Shown here piece after piece: positions 13,632-21,176 of a stretch of 25,919 nucleotides of DNA. Location of the stretch: the IMG/VR virus record IMGVR_UViG_3300046683_000098, positions 1 through 25,919 of that record. One strand, 5' to 3'. A program made the translations under genes and the position numbers. The stretch comes from a virus. The first letter of the stretch is position 1. Every line of letters begins with the position of its first letter. Below the pieces are notes generated by a model, which made no database searches, was not told the DNA's origin, and saw nothing but the letters and a program-made list of their open reading frames with translations.

Positions 13632-14948
13632 ATGGGCGCGGAAACAGAAGTCATTGAACACACGTTCACAGTGGCCGATGCCACAGTGAGCCGCTTCGGC
13701 TTCGGCATCGCGCTGATCGCCGGCTATCACAACTACTGGGCCGATCTCGTCAAGACGTTCGAGAACGCGGACGACATGACTGTCAGTCCGTACAACATGC
13801 CGACGAATCACTCGATCTACCGCCGAGCGGTGAAGCTCAAAGGCCAGACGCCGTCGCCGCCGAACTTCAAAGTCGGCAAGCTGATCGGCGCGATCATGCA
13901 GGCTGTGGAGCTCGTGCCAGGCTCGCCGGCCGCTGGAGATGTCTACAGCCTGAGCGTCGACGGCGTGGCCGTGAGCGTGACGGCAGACGGCACGCCGACG
14001 CTCGCGGAGATCTGCACTGCGCTCACCACTGCCATCAGCGCGCTCACGGACGTGACGGCCGTGGACGGCACGACGAAAGTCACTGTCAACGCAGACACGG
14101 CCGGCGTAGTGCACAGCATCGAGTCGCTGAGCGCGAACCTGACTCTCAAGGACGTGACTGCGCTGCCGAGTCCCACACCGGCGACGGACTTGGCTGCGAT
14201 CCGAGGCTTCGACGGCGACTGGTACGCGCTGCAGCTGGCCAACGGCGGCGCGCTGAGCATCCTCGATGCCGCAGCCTGGGCCGAAACCCAGCAAGTGCTG
14301 TACATCGCGGACACGAGCGACAGCGGCGTGCCTACGAGCGCTGTGACAACGGACATCGGCAGCGCGATCAAGACAGCCGGCTACCATCGCACAGGCGTGA
14401 TGTACCACGAGAAAACAGTCACGCAGGCTCCGGCCGCAGCGTGGTCCGGCGTGATGCTGCCGAAGCTGCCAGGTCCTGCGACGTTCGCGAACAAAGGCCT
14501 TGCAGGCGTGGACGTGTCTCCGCTGAGCGCGGATCAGCGCGGCACGCTCAGAACGAAGCTCGCGAACTATTACGTCGCGATGAAAGGCCTAGGCTTCACG
14601 CTGCACGGCACGGCCGGCAGTGGCCGGCGCTTCGATCTGACTGTGCTGCTCGACTGGTTTGACGTCGGCGTCACGGATCGCGTGCTGCTGATGCTGCGCA
14701 ACAACGACTCTGTGCCGTACACGAACAAAGGCATCGAGCTCGCGCGCAGCCAAGTCGAAGGCCAGATCCTCGAAGGCATCGCGCTCGGCCTGATCGACGG
14801 CGAGCAGTCGTATTTCGCGACGGCTCCCAAAGTCACGGCCGTCAATCCGATCGACAAGGGAAACCGCGTACTCGGAGACATCACGTATTCCTACGTGACG
14901 TCCGGCAGCATCGAGAAAGTCCGCATCAAAGGCACTGTCCACGTCTGA
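13632..14948 (+). CDS. Tail sheath protein (DUF3383)
   Basis: The 438-residue contractile sheath subunit. It matches DUF3383: an early strand FGIALIAGYH near 24-33, a YTN-type stretch NKGLAGVDVSPLSADQRG in the middle, then LANYYVAMKG, RFDLTVLLDWFDV and IEKVRIKGTVHV at the C-terminus. Residues about 95-185 form a Thr/Val/Ala-rich beta domain that would face outward. The presence of a sheath fixes the virion as myovirus-like. ATG 13632 has GGGAG seven bases upstream. The tube gene follows after 38 bases. Confidence 0.93.
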   Translation: MGAETEVIEHTFTVADATVSRFGFGIALIAGYHNYWADLVKTFENADDMTVSPYNMPTNHSIYRRAVKLKGQTPSPPNFKVGKLIGAIMQAVELVPGSPAAGDVYSLSVDGVAVSVTADGTPTLAEICTALTTAISALTDVTAVDGTTKVTVNADTAGVVHSIESLSANLTLKDVTALPSPTPATDLAAIRGFDGDWYALQLANGGALSILDAAAWAETQQVLYIADTSDSGVPTSAVTTDIGSAIKTAGYHRTGVMYHEKTVTQAPAAAWSGVMLPKLPGPATFANKGLAGVDVSPLSADQRGTLRTKLANYYVAMKGLGFTLHGTAGSGRRFDLTVLLDWFDVGVTDRVLLMLRNNDSVPYTNKGIELARSQVEGQILEGIALGLIDGEQSYFATAPKVTAVNPIDKGNRVLGDITYSYVTSGSIEKVRIKGTVHV

Positions 14949-14986
14949 AGATCTGAGCGGCGCGCTGAGCGCAGGAGCGTTACCCG

Positions 14987-15424
14987 ATGGGATTCAAGAC
15001 TTGGAACATCAACGAGATCGCGAGCAGCCTCTCCGGCGTGCCGCTCGATGCTGGCGGCTATGCCGAGGACGAAGTGTTCGGCGTCGAGTGGTCGGAGGAG
15101 TGGTACACGAAGTATACAGGCTGCGACAGCGAGGTGACTCGCGTCCGCACGAACAACTTCGGCTGCATCGCGACGCATCGCTACGCGCAGACGTCCGACA
15201 TGAACGATCGCATGAGCGCGATCCTGGCCGCGGACTTGGCGCTGCCGAACGGCGGCGGCGCTGGCGTGTACAGTCTCAAGGACACGGAAGGCCGCACTGT
15301 GCTGATGGCCGAGCGCGCTTGGATCATCGGTCCTCCGGCGCTCAAGTTCGGCAAGAACGTCCAGGTATACGAGTGGAAGATCGACATCCACAACGCGCGC
15401 GGTAGCTTCTTCGGAGGCCGCTGA
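14987..15424 (+). CDS. Tail tube protein (DUF3277-like)
   Basis: The 145-residue inner-tube subunit has the features of DUF3277/KPP10 ORF10-type tube proteins: TWNINEIASSLSGVPL near the start, RTNNFGCIATHRYAQTS around 52-68, LKDTEGRTVLMAERAWI, and a C-terminal strand YEWKIDIHNARGSF. The ribosome site AGGAG (14973-14977) sits directly after a very short hairpin-capable GCGCTGAGCGC (14962-14972), so folding could affect access to it. It overlaps the chaperone start by one base. Confidence 0.9.
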   Translation: MGFKTWNINEIASSLSGVPLDAGGYAEDEVFGVEWSEEWYTKYTGCDSEVTRVRTNNFGCIATHRYAQTSDMNDRMSAILAADLALPNGGGAGVYSLKDTEGRTVLMAERAWIIGPPALKFGKNVQVYEWKIDIHNARGSFFGGR

Positions 15425-16002
15425 TGGGACTGCTGCCGCCACAGGCTCCGGCAGCGCGCGCGCCGCGCGCTGCGGAGGAGCGCGTGATCGGCGACTTCAC
15501 GTACCGTGTGACTTTGCTCGGCGCGAAGGCAGGCGTCGCGATGGCCGTGCGGCTCGCGAAGCTGCTCACGCCGAGCGCGGCCAACGGCGTCGAAGGCCTC
15601 GTAGGCTCGCGCTCGGACGGCCTCGGCTCGTTCGCAGTGGGCATAGGCGAGTGCCTGCGCGAGCTCGCAGCGCGCATCACGCCGGCCGAGCTCGCGCAGC
15701 TGCAGGCCGAGCTCGCGCAGTGGACGACAGTGATCATCGACGCGGAGCGCGAGCCGCAGCTAAACCAGATCTACGATGAGCACTTCGCCGGTCACTACGA
15801 CTGGATGATGGAGTGGTTTGCGTTCGCGCTGGAGGCAAACTTTCGCAGTTTTTTCGCTGGATCGGCCGGCGCAGGCGTCGTGGCGCAGGTCGTGAAACTC
15901 GCTGGCCTGATGGAACAGCTCGCCCCACAGTCCGCATCCCAGCCAGCATCGAATGGGACATCCACAGAGTCGCCACAAGCGGGCGCTACAGCGACGGCCT
16001 AG
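15424..16002 (+). CDS. Tail assembly chaperone, short form
   Basis: A 192-residue protein read in a single frame to the TAG at 16000-16002. The N-terminal region GDFTYRVTLLGAKAGVAMAVRLAKLL and the acidic helical middle (LAQLQAELAQW) resemble myophage tail chaperones, which bind the tape measure during tail assembly and are absent from the virion. The last 50 residues after FRSFF are Ser/Ala/Gln-rich and may be little more than the normal-frame tail. The gene lies between tube and tape measure, where phages encode a frameshifted chaperone pair. ATG 15424 shares a base with the tube stop. Confidence 0.85.
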   Translation: MGLLPPQAPAARAPRAAEERVIGDFTYRVTLLGAKAGVAMAVRLAKLLTPSAANGVEGLVGSRSDGLGSFAVGIGECLRELAARITPAELAQLQAELAQWTTVIIDAEREPQLNQIYDEHFAGHYDWMMEWFAFALEANFRSFFAGSAGAGVVAQVVKLAGLMEQLAPQSASQPASNGTSTESPQAGATATA

Positions 16003-16118
16003 ACGCGATCGCGCACGTCTGGACGTTCGACGATCTCTGCGACGCGCACGAGGTGCTCGACATGTACGAAGAGCTTGACGAGCTCGCAGCGCAGCAGCAG
16101 CCGAGGACGCAGCTATGA
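15424..16118 (+). CDS. Tail assembly chaperone, -1 frameshift product
   Basis: A -1 shift at T-TTT-TTC (15849-15855) joins the first 144 residues to the overlapping frame, giving a product of 231 residues. The added 87 residues begin RWIGRR and end in WTFDDLCDAHEVLDMYEELDEL, a short acidic helical domain like the second chaperone part in other myophages. The extension frame has no useful start of its own. It stops at 16116-16118, overlapping the tape-measure ATG by four bases, the same coupling seen throughout the operon. The long-to-short ratio matters in lambda-type systems. The shift itself is inferred, not measured. Confidence 0.75.
15849..15855 (+). promoter_or_regulatory. Slippery heptamer for programmed -1 frameshift
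   Basis: TTTTTTC is in the correct phase, T-TTT-TTC, after an AGT codon. Both tRNAs can re-pair after slipping back one base. Eight bases downstream, GGCCGGCG (15864-15871) can pair with CGCTGGCC (15900-15907), with one G-U pair, as a possible stimulatory stem with a long loop. The stem is a weaker inference than the heptamer. Confidence 0.7.
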
Positions 16119-18082
16119 GCGCGACGGTGCTGCGCGAGCTCGTCGCAAAGCTCGGCTTTCAAGTCGACGATACTGGCTTCAAGCGTGCCAGCGCTGGCGT
16201 GGACAGCCTCAAGCGCAGCGTGAGCGATGTCGATGCGAAGCTGCGCGACGCGCGCGGCCGTTTTCAGCAGACAGGCGCAGCGGCTGGCGGCGTAGCCGGC
16301 CGGATGCGCGACGCGGCAGGCCGCATGCGCGAGGCCAACGGCCGCTTTGTGCTCGGACAAGGCAAAGGCGGCGGAGCCATCAAAGGCGCGACGAGCGACG
16401 TGATCGGCCTGTCGAATGCCGTCGGCAGCCTGCAAGGCAGCCTGATGCGGCTCGGCGTGAGCTTCGGCCTCGGAGCGCTGCTCAAGCAGATGACAACGCT
16501 CGCGAGCAACGCGAACGAAACCGACAACGTGCTCGAGCAGACTTTCGGGGCCAAAGGCGCAGCCGACGTCAAGAACTGGGCCGACGTCACAAGCAAGGAG
16601 ATCGGCCGCTCGCGCTACACGCTGCGCGACTACACAGGCCAGCTCGGCGCGATGCTCGAGCCGATGCTCGGCAGCGCGAGCAAGGCTCAAGAGATGAGCA
16701 CGTCGCTCAGCAAGCTCAGCGTGGATCTCGCGAGTTTTTTCAACACTGCGGATGATGATGCGCTGCTCGCGCTCAAGAGCGGGCTAGCCGGCGAGACTGA
16801 GCCGCTGCGTCGCTACGGCATCGTGCTGCTCGACGCGACGCTGCAGGAGTACGCGCACTCGAAGGGTATACACACGAAGCTCACGGCCATGACGAACGCG
16901 CAGAAAGTCGAGCTGCGCTACCAATACATCATGGCTCACACGACGAAAGCGCAAGGCGACGCTGCGCGCACAGCGGACGGCTTCGCGAACTCGAGCCGCG
17001 CGCTCAAGGACAATCTAAAGGATCTCGGCACGTCGATCGGTCAGAAGCTGCTGCCAGTGGCCGGCGCGCTGATCAAGTGGGCGAACCTCGGCATCGAGGC
17101 ATTCCGCGAGCTCGCGCGCAAGAGCAACATCGCGGAAGGCGCGCTCATCGCAGTGGCCGCGGCCATCGCGGCCATGAACGCAGCGGCCATCGCGGACATG
17201 CTGCCAGCGCTTACTGCGATGCTGCTGCTCGCAGCGGCCATCGACGAAGTGATCACGACAATGAACGGCGGCCAGAGCTTGATCCGCGACTGGATCGACG
17301 GCTGGAAAGGCGTCGGCGCGACAGACGAGCTCGTTCGCAACCTCAAGGAGAGCCTAAAGGATCTAGACGGCAACATGCCGGACATGGTGACGAGCTGGAA
17401 CCTGCTCGAGGACAGCATCGATGATGTCGGCTACGCAGTGCAGCAGCTGATCGGCGAGTTCGAGCGGCTGCTCAAGATGCCGATCGCGGCTCCGCTGCAG
17501 TGGATGGACAAGCTCGATCAGAAGATCTGGAGCATGCCAGGCCTCAAGCAAGTGCACGAGCGGCTGGAGGAGAACGACAAGAAATACCTGCAGGAGCACG
17601 GCGTCGCGAACCCGCTGGCCGGCGGCCGCAAATGGTACGGCGACGACACGCCGACAGCTGTCGCGAACTACCGCGGATCGGAGGCTTCGGCCACGACGAG
17701 CCTACAAGGCAAGATCGAGATGCGACGCGCGCGCAAAGGCCGCGCGTACGTCGAGGAGCAAGCGGCACGGCACGAGCGCGTGCGGCAGCGTCGAGTCAAG
17801 GAGAACGAAGCTCAGAGCTCGCGCAGCAAGACGCAGGACATCCAAGATGCCGGCATGTCGATGCCAGCGGCCGAGCCTGCTGTGTCCGTTGAGCCTCCGC
17901 TGAGCCTGGCCGCTCCAGCGAGCTCGGCTCCGGCCGTGACGAACAACATTTCGAACGTCACGATCAACAATGGCGACATCAACATGTCGACTGACAGCAG
18001 CATGAGCGACGCGCGACGCGGAGCGCAGGCCGCGCAGGCCGAGCGTCGTCGCACGGCCGACTCGCTCAAGCGGGGCGGATGA
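16115..18082 (+). CDS. Tail tape measure protein
   Basis: The 655-residue protein sets tail length and lies in the tube lumen. Residues 1-90 are charged and helical with Arg/Gly-rich repeats. The conserved tape-measure block runs about 195-240, with LSKLSVDLASFFN and GLAGETEPLRRYGIVLLD. A hydrophobic region at about 341-377 (Ala/Leu/Met-rich) may insert into the host membrane. The rest to 570 is helical, and the C-terminus is Pro/Ala-rich with a VTNNISNVTINNGDINMS beta stretch. The size suggests a fairly short tail. ATG 16115 overlaps the chaperone extension stop. The heptamer T-TTT-TTC occurs again at 16735-16741 within the SFFN codons. Confidence 0.92.
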   Translation: MSATVLRELVAKLGFQVDDTGFKRASAGVDSLKRSVSDVDAKLRDARGRFQQTGAAAGGVAGRMRDAAGRMREANGRFVLGQGKGGGAIKGATSDVIGLSNAVGSLQGSLMRLGVSFGLGALLKQMTTLASNANETDNVLEQTFGAKGAADVKNWADVTSKEIGRSRYTLRDYTGQLGAMLEPMLGSASKAQEMSTSLSKLSVDLASFFNTADDDALLALKSGLAGETEPLRRYGIVLLDATLQEYAHSKGIHTKLTAMTNAQKVELRYQYIMAHTTKAQGDAARTADGFANSSRALKDNLKDLGTSIGQKLLPVAGALIKWANLGIEAFRELARKSNIAEGALIAVAAAIAAMNAAAIADMLPALTAMLLLAAAIDEVITTMNGGQSLIRDWIDGWKGVGATDELVRNLKESLKDLDGNMPDMVTSWNLLEDSIDDVGYAVQQLIGEFERLLKMPIAAPLQWMDKLDQKIWSMPGLKQVHERLEENDKKYLQEHGVANPLAGGRKWYGDDTPTAVANYRGSEASATTSLQGKIEMRRARKGRAYVEEQAARHERVRQRRVKENEAQSSRSKTQDIQDAGMSMPAAEPAVSVEPPLSLAAPASSAPAVTNNISNVTINNGDINMSTDSSMSDARRGAQAAQAERRRTADSLKRGG

Positions 18083-18936
18083 TGGCAGCGCACGAAGTCA
18101 CGCACGTGGAGATCGCGAGCATCTGGATCGACGTGAGCCTGCGCGAGCAGCACAACCTCGCTGCGGAGGTGACGCGGCATCCTGTCGAGGACGGCGTCGA
18201 CATCACAGATCACGTGCGCGAGCAGCCGGAGCAGCTGCAGATCGAAGGCCTCGTCACGAATCAGCCGATCGAGCTGCCGCGCTCGCACATGAGCGGAGTG
18301 ACAGCGGACGCCAAGGCGAGCCTGCAGCTCCGTGGCCGCGAGACTGCGCAGATCGAGCGCATGAGCATCGCTGGCGCGCTCGGCACGACGATCGAAGGCG
18401 AGCCGACGCTCGGCGTACTCGGCCTGCTGCCTGGCGCAGATCAGGCGACAACGCTCCTGCGCACTGTCGGTGCGGACGTGCGCAGCAAGCGCAAGCTCGC
18501 GATGGTGACTCCGAAGCTCGCTCGCGGCTCGGACACGCTTCGGCACGCGACTGGGCTGCAGTTCTCCGCGGAGTTCGATCGCGTGCGCGCTGTCGAGAGC
18601 GCGCTGCGCGCAGCGTTCAAAGCGCGCAGGCCAGTGCAGATCGTGACAGGCCTGCGCGTGTACGAGTCCATGGTGCTGACGGATCTCACGATCAACCGAG
18701 ACGCGAGCTCGCACGGCGCGCTTCGCTTCGGAGCGACAGCGGAGTCGATCCGCGTCGTCAAGAGCTCGAGCGGCCTTGTCGGCGTGCCGGATCCGCTCAA
18801 CGTGCGCGCGAAGCCTGCCGTCGACACAGGCAATCAGAACACAGCGCCAGTCCAGGCCGACGAGATACCGAAGGAACAGATCACGACGGCCAAGCAGCTG
18901 CTCGAAGGATTCAAGCGCGCTGTGGGGCTCCAGTGA
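18079..18936 (+). CDS. Dit-like baseplate / distal tail protein
   Basis: A 285-residue protein. The N-terminal HPVEDGVDITDHV block (34-46), followed by LQIEGLVTNQPIEL, is typical of Dit-like proteins in myophage baseplates, and the later IVTGLRVYESMVLTDLTINRD block (from about 188) matches the second half of that domain. Residues between them form an insertion with a hydrophobic loop. The C-terminal 50 residues are polar. Dit-like proteins form the ring around the tube end and bind the hub. The gene overlaps the tape measure stop at ATGATG and the next start by four bases. Confidence 0.75.
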   Translation: MMAAHEVTHVEIASIWIDVSLREQHNLAAEVTRHPVEDGVDITDHVREQPEQLQIEGLVTNQPIELPRSHMSGVTADAKASLQLRGRETAQIERMSIAGALGTTIEGEPTLGVLGLLPGADQATTLLRTVGADVRSKRKLAMVTPKLARGSDTLRHATGLQFSAEFDRVRAVESALRAAFKARRPVQIVTGLRVYESMVLTDLTINRDASSHGALRFGATAESIRVVKSSSGLVGVPDPLNVRAKPAVDTGNQNTAPVQADEIPKEQITTAKQLLEGFKRAVGLQ

Positions 18937-19256
18937 GCGCGCTTCGCATCGTCACGCAGCCGGCTCCGGACTCGACGCAGCGCGTCGAGCTGTCCGGCAG
19001 CGTGTACACGCTGCGGATCTACTGGAGCCAGCGCGCGCAGTGCTGGCACATGGACATGTCCGACGCGGACGCGCTGCCGATCGTGATGGGTGTGCGGCTC
19101 GTGACGCTGTTTCCGCTGCTGTACCGCTATCGGCACTTGGCCGTGCCTCCTGGCGAGCTGTTTGTGTTCGACAGACGCGGCCTGGCCGGCAAGCCGACGC
19201 TTGAGGAGATGGGTGATCGGTACCGCTTGTACTACGTCGACGAAAGCGGCTTCTGA
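18933..19256 (+). CDS. Baseplate plug protein
   Basis: A 107-residue protein. It fits the phage baseplate plug family: SGSVYTLRIYWSQRAQCWHMDMSD, named here by its end motifs YTLRIYW and WHMDMSD (about 24-42), then LPIVMGVRLVT, PPGELFVFD and DRYRLYYVD. In Pam3-type baseplates a small beta-rich protein of this kind sits between hub and central spike. GTG 18933 overlaps the Dit-like stop, and the hub gene starts on this gene's stop codon. The order Dit-like, plug, hub supports the call. Confidence 0.75.
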   Translation: MSALRIVTQPAPDSTQRVELSGSVYTLRIYWSQRAQCWHMDMSDADALPIVMGVRLVTLFPLLYRYRHLAVPPGELFVFDRRGLAGKPTLEEMGDRYRLYYVDESGF

Positions 19257-20113
19257 TGGTTGCCACGATCTACAAGCTGCCAGACGCAGTCGATCTGTTC
19301 GATCGCAGCTATCGGCTGCAAGTCGAGGACTTGCTGATCACGGAGCTGCACGTCACGCTCAGCGTCAAGCGCTCGCTCAGCGCGAAAGTGGCCAACTCTG
19401 CCGAGGTGACGATCTACAATCTGAGCGTCGAGCATCGAAAGAAGCTGCAGGCGCTGCAGAACGTGTTTGTAAGCCTCGAAGCCGGCTTCGACGGCCACAA
19501 CAGTCTGATATTCCGCGGCGACTTGCGCGAGGCGTGGAGCCATCGCGAAGGCGTCGACTGGATCACGGAAGTCTCGAGCGCGAGTGCCGTCGTGAAGCGC
19601 AAGAAAGCGCGCGTCAATACGGCCTTCCCAGCCGGCACGAGCGTTGCCACTGTGATCGAGCACTGCGCGAAGGCCATGCAGATCGGGATGGGAAACGTCT
19701 CCAAGCAGGCACTGCGCGCGAAGCTGTGGAACGTCTCGCCGCCAGCGTTCGTGACTGGCTACGTCGCGAGCGGCGACGCTGTGAGCCAGCTCGATCGCGT
19801 GTGCCGCAGCTGCGGCCTTGAGTGGAGCGTGCAGGACAATCAGCTGCAGCTGCTCGAGCGCGGCAAAGCGCTGCAGGAGGATGGGATCGTACTCGCTCCT
19901 GGCAGCGGCCTGCTCGAGTCTCCGGAGCTCGGCAAAGGCGGCGTAGTGCGCTGCAAAGCGCTCATGATTCCAGGCCTGTACCCAGGCCGTCGCGTCGAGC
20001 TTCGCACGCAGCACGTGCGCGGTGTATACAGGATCGAGACGACGCACCACAAAGGCGGCTTTGACGCCGGCGATGACTGGGGCGCAGAACTCGAACTATC
20101 GGTGCTGAAATGA
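19256..20113 (+). CDS. Baseplate hub protein (gp27-like)
   Basis: A 285-residue protein predicted to be the trimeric hub that joins tube to spike. The N-terminal half has VEDLLITELHVTLSVKRS and SAEVTIYNLS, a common opening of hub proteins. The middle has LIFRGDLREA, and the C-terminal half CRSCGLEWSVQDNQLQLL, SGLLESPE, IPGLYPGRRVELR and a final GVYRIETTHHKGGFDAGDDW. These features fit the gp27/gp44-type fold seen in short-tailed myophages. ATG 19256 shares a base with the plug stop. It is not followed directly by the spike; two accessory genes intervene. Confidence 0.8.
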   Translation: MVATIYKLPDAVDLFDRSYRLQVEDLLITELHVTLSVKRSLSAKVANSAEVTIYNLSVEHRKKLQALQNVFVSLEAGFDGHNSLIFRGDLREAWSHREGVDWITEVSSASAVVKRKKARVNTAFPAGTSVATVIEHCAKAMQIGMGNVSKQALRAKLWNVSPPAFVTGYVASGDAVSQLDRVCRSCGLEWSVQDNQLQLLERGKALQEDGIVLAPGSGLLESPELGKGGVVRCKALMIPGLYPGRRVELRTQHVRGVYRIETTHHKGGFDAGDDWGAELELSVLK

Positions 20114-20751
20114 CAAACAAGCTCACGGCCGAGGACTTCGCAGCCGAGCGCAAGGACGTCGCGGACTTCAAGCAGTTTGACGGCATGGACTCGTCCACTC
20201 GACGCTGTCCGTGCGGCGCAGTGTTCACTTGGAGCGGCCACGATCCGCAGCTCGACGTCTGGATGGCTCAGCATCGGCCGCACTTGACTGATGCGCACAG
20301 CGCGACGGTAGGCGTCGGCCACGCTGGCAACTCGCAGTCCACGGCCGTCTATGCCGGCGGAGGCGGAGGCGCAGGCGGCGACTCTTATGGGAGTGGCCGT
20401 GGAGGGAACGGCGGCGGCGGAGGCAGTGTCCATTTCCTCGGTACGCCGAACGAACACGGCGGCGGCGGAGGCGGCGGCATCGGCATGCCGCGATTCGTCG
20501 CGGTTGAGTCAAGCGGGCCAGCGCCGGAGCTGTTTCCAGGCGCGGACGCCGACACAGCCGACGTGCTGCGTTACTTCGCGTACGAGCATCTGCCGCCGCA
20601 TCTGCAGGACGTGTCCGCTCCGTTCGCGCTCGTCGCGCGCGATATCGTCGCGAAGCTGCCGCCGTGCCGCGAGCGCACGAAGGCGCTCGACAGGCTGCTC
20701 GAGGCAAAGGACTGCGCTGTTCGCGCGAAGCTCCACGGAGCCGGCCGATGA
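20110..20751 (+). CDS. Three-part accessory protein with C-terminal Acb2/Tad1-like hairpin
   Basis: A 213-residue protein in three parts. Residues 30-60 hold a possible metal site: Cys33, Cys35, then His55 and His58. Residues 81-126 are Gly-rich (two Gly-rich runs around SVHFLGTPNEH), a flexible linker. Residues 150-208 are a helical hairpin with LRYFAYEHLPPHLQDVSAPF and RERTKALDRLLEAKDCAVRA. I recognise this hairpin as like the phage family (DUF7681-type) that includes the Acb2/Tad1 signalling-molecule sponges. Family membership is moderately sure. Sponge activity is not shown, because many relatives are uncharacterised. The gene is coupled to the hub by an ATGA overlap and to the next gene likewise, so it is expressed late with tail genes. 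Confidence 0.65.
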   Translation: MTNKLTAEDFAAERKDVADFKQFDGMDSSTRRCPCGAVFTWSGHDPQLDVWMAQHRPHLTDAHSATVGVGHAGNSQSTAVYAGGGGGAGGDSYGSGRGGNGGGGGSVHFLGTPNEHGGGGGGGIGMPRFVAVESSGPAPELFPGADADTADVLRYFAYEHLPPHLQDVSAPFALVARDIVAKLPPCRERTKALDRLLEAKDCAVRAKLHGAGR

Positions 20752-21176
20752 GCGAGCGCGGCCAGGACGGCAAGGACGGCGCTGTGATCCTGCCGCTCGA
20801 GGTTGTGCTGCCGCGCTGGCGCTGCCACAAGGTTGTCGAGGCTGCGAAGATCGCGGCTGTGAACCCGCGGCATCCTGGCCCAGACGATGATCTCGTCAAC
20901 GACAAGGAACTCACGGAGTGGTACCGGCTGCACGGAGGCGCTGTGCTCGAGCTCGCGGACACTGGCGAGCCTCCGCTGCACATGCTGGTTTCGTACGCGT
21001 ACTACGTGAAGCACAAGCCGGAGGCTGGCGGCTACTGGGTTCGCTACGAAGGCGGCTACGAGTCGTTTTCTCCGGCGAAGGCCTTCGAGGACGGCTACAC
21101 GCGGATCGGCGACAAGCAGACTGTCACAGCGGCCGACGTCGGCTCGCTCGCGGACGTGCTCAAGCCGGAGCCATGA
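20748..21176 (+). CDS. Accessory phage protein with CHKVVEA and GYWVRYEGGY motifs
   Basis: A 142-residue protein of unknown function. Early WRCHKVVEAAKI is a motif seen in many small phage proteins. The late block AYYVKHKPEAGGYWVRY, then GYESFSPAKAFEDGYTRI, is a second common phage motif. Both occur, alone or together, in early and late phage regions without known activity. The open frame reaches back to 20664, but ATG 20748 overlaps the previous stop (ATGA). It also overlaps the spike gene by four bases. Its place between hub and spike is unusual and it is probably cargo, not a baseplate part. Confidence 0.75.
   Translation: MSERGQDGKDGAVILPLEVVLPRWRCHKVVEAAKIAAVNPRHPGPDDDLVNDKELTEWYRLHGGAVLELADTGEPPLHMLVSYAYYVKHKPEAGGYWVRYEGGYESFSPAKAFEDGYTRIGDKQTVTAADVGSLADVLKPEP

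Noticed and set aside
13044-14408. A 454-codon minus-strand open frame opposite neck terminator and sheath
   Set aside because: The same antisense effect: the plus strand encodes recognised tail proteins, and the minus product is Arg/His-rich with no domain pattern.
20353-20487. Gly-rich region as a collagen-like or fibre domain
   Set aside because: The glycines are in irregular runs without a G-x-y period, which fits a flexible linker better.
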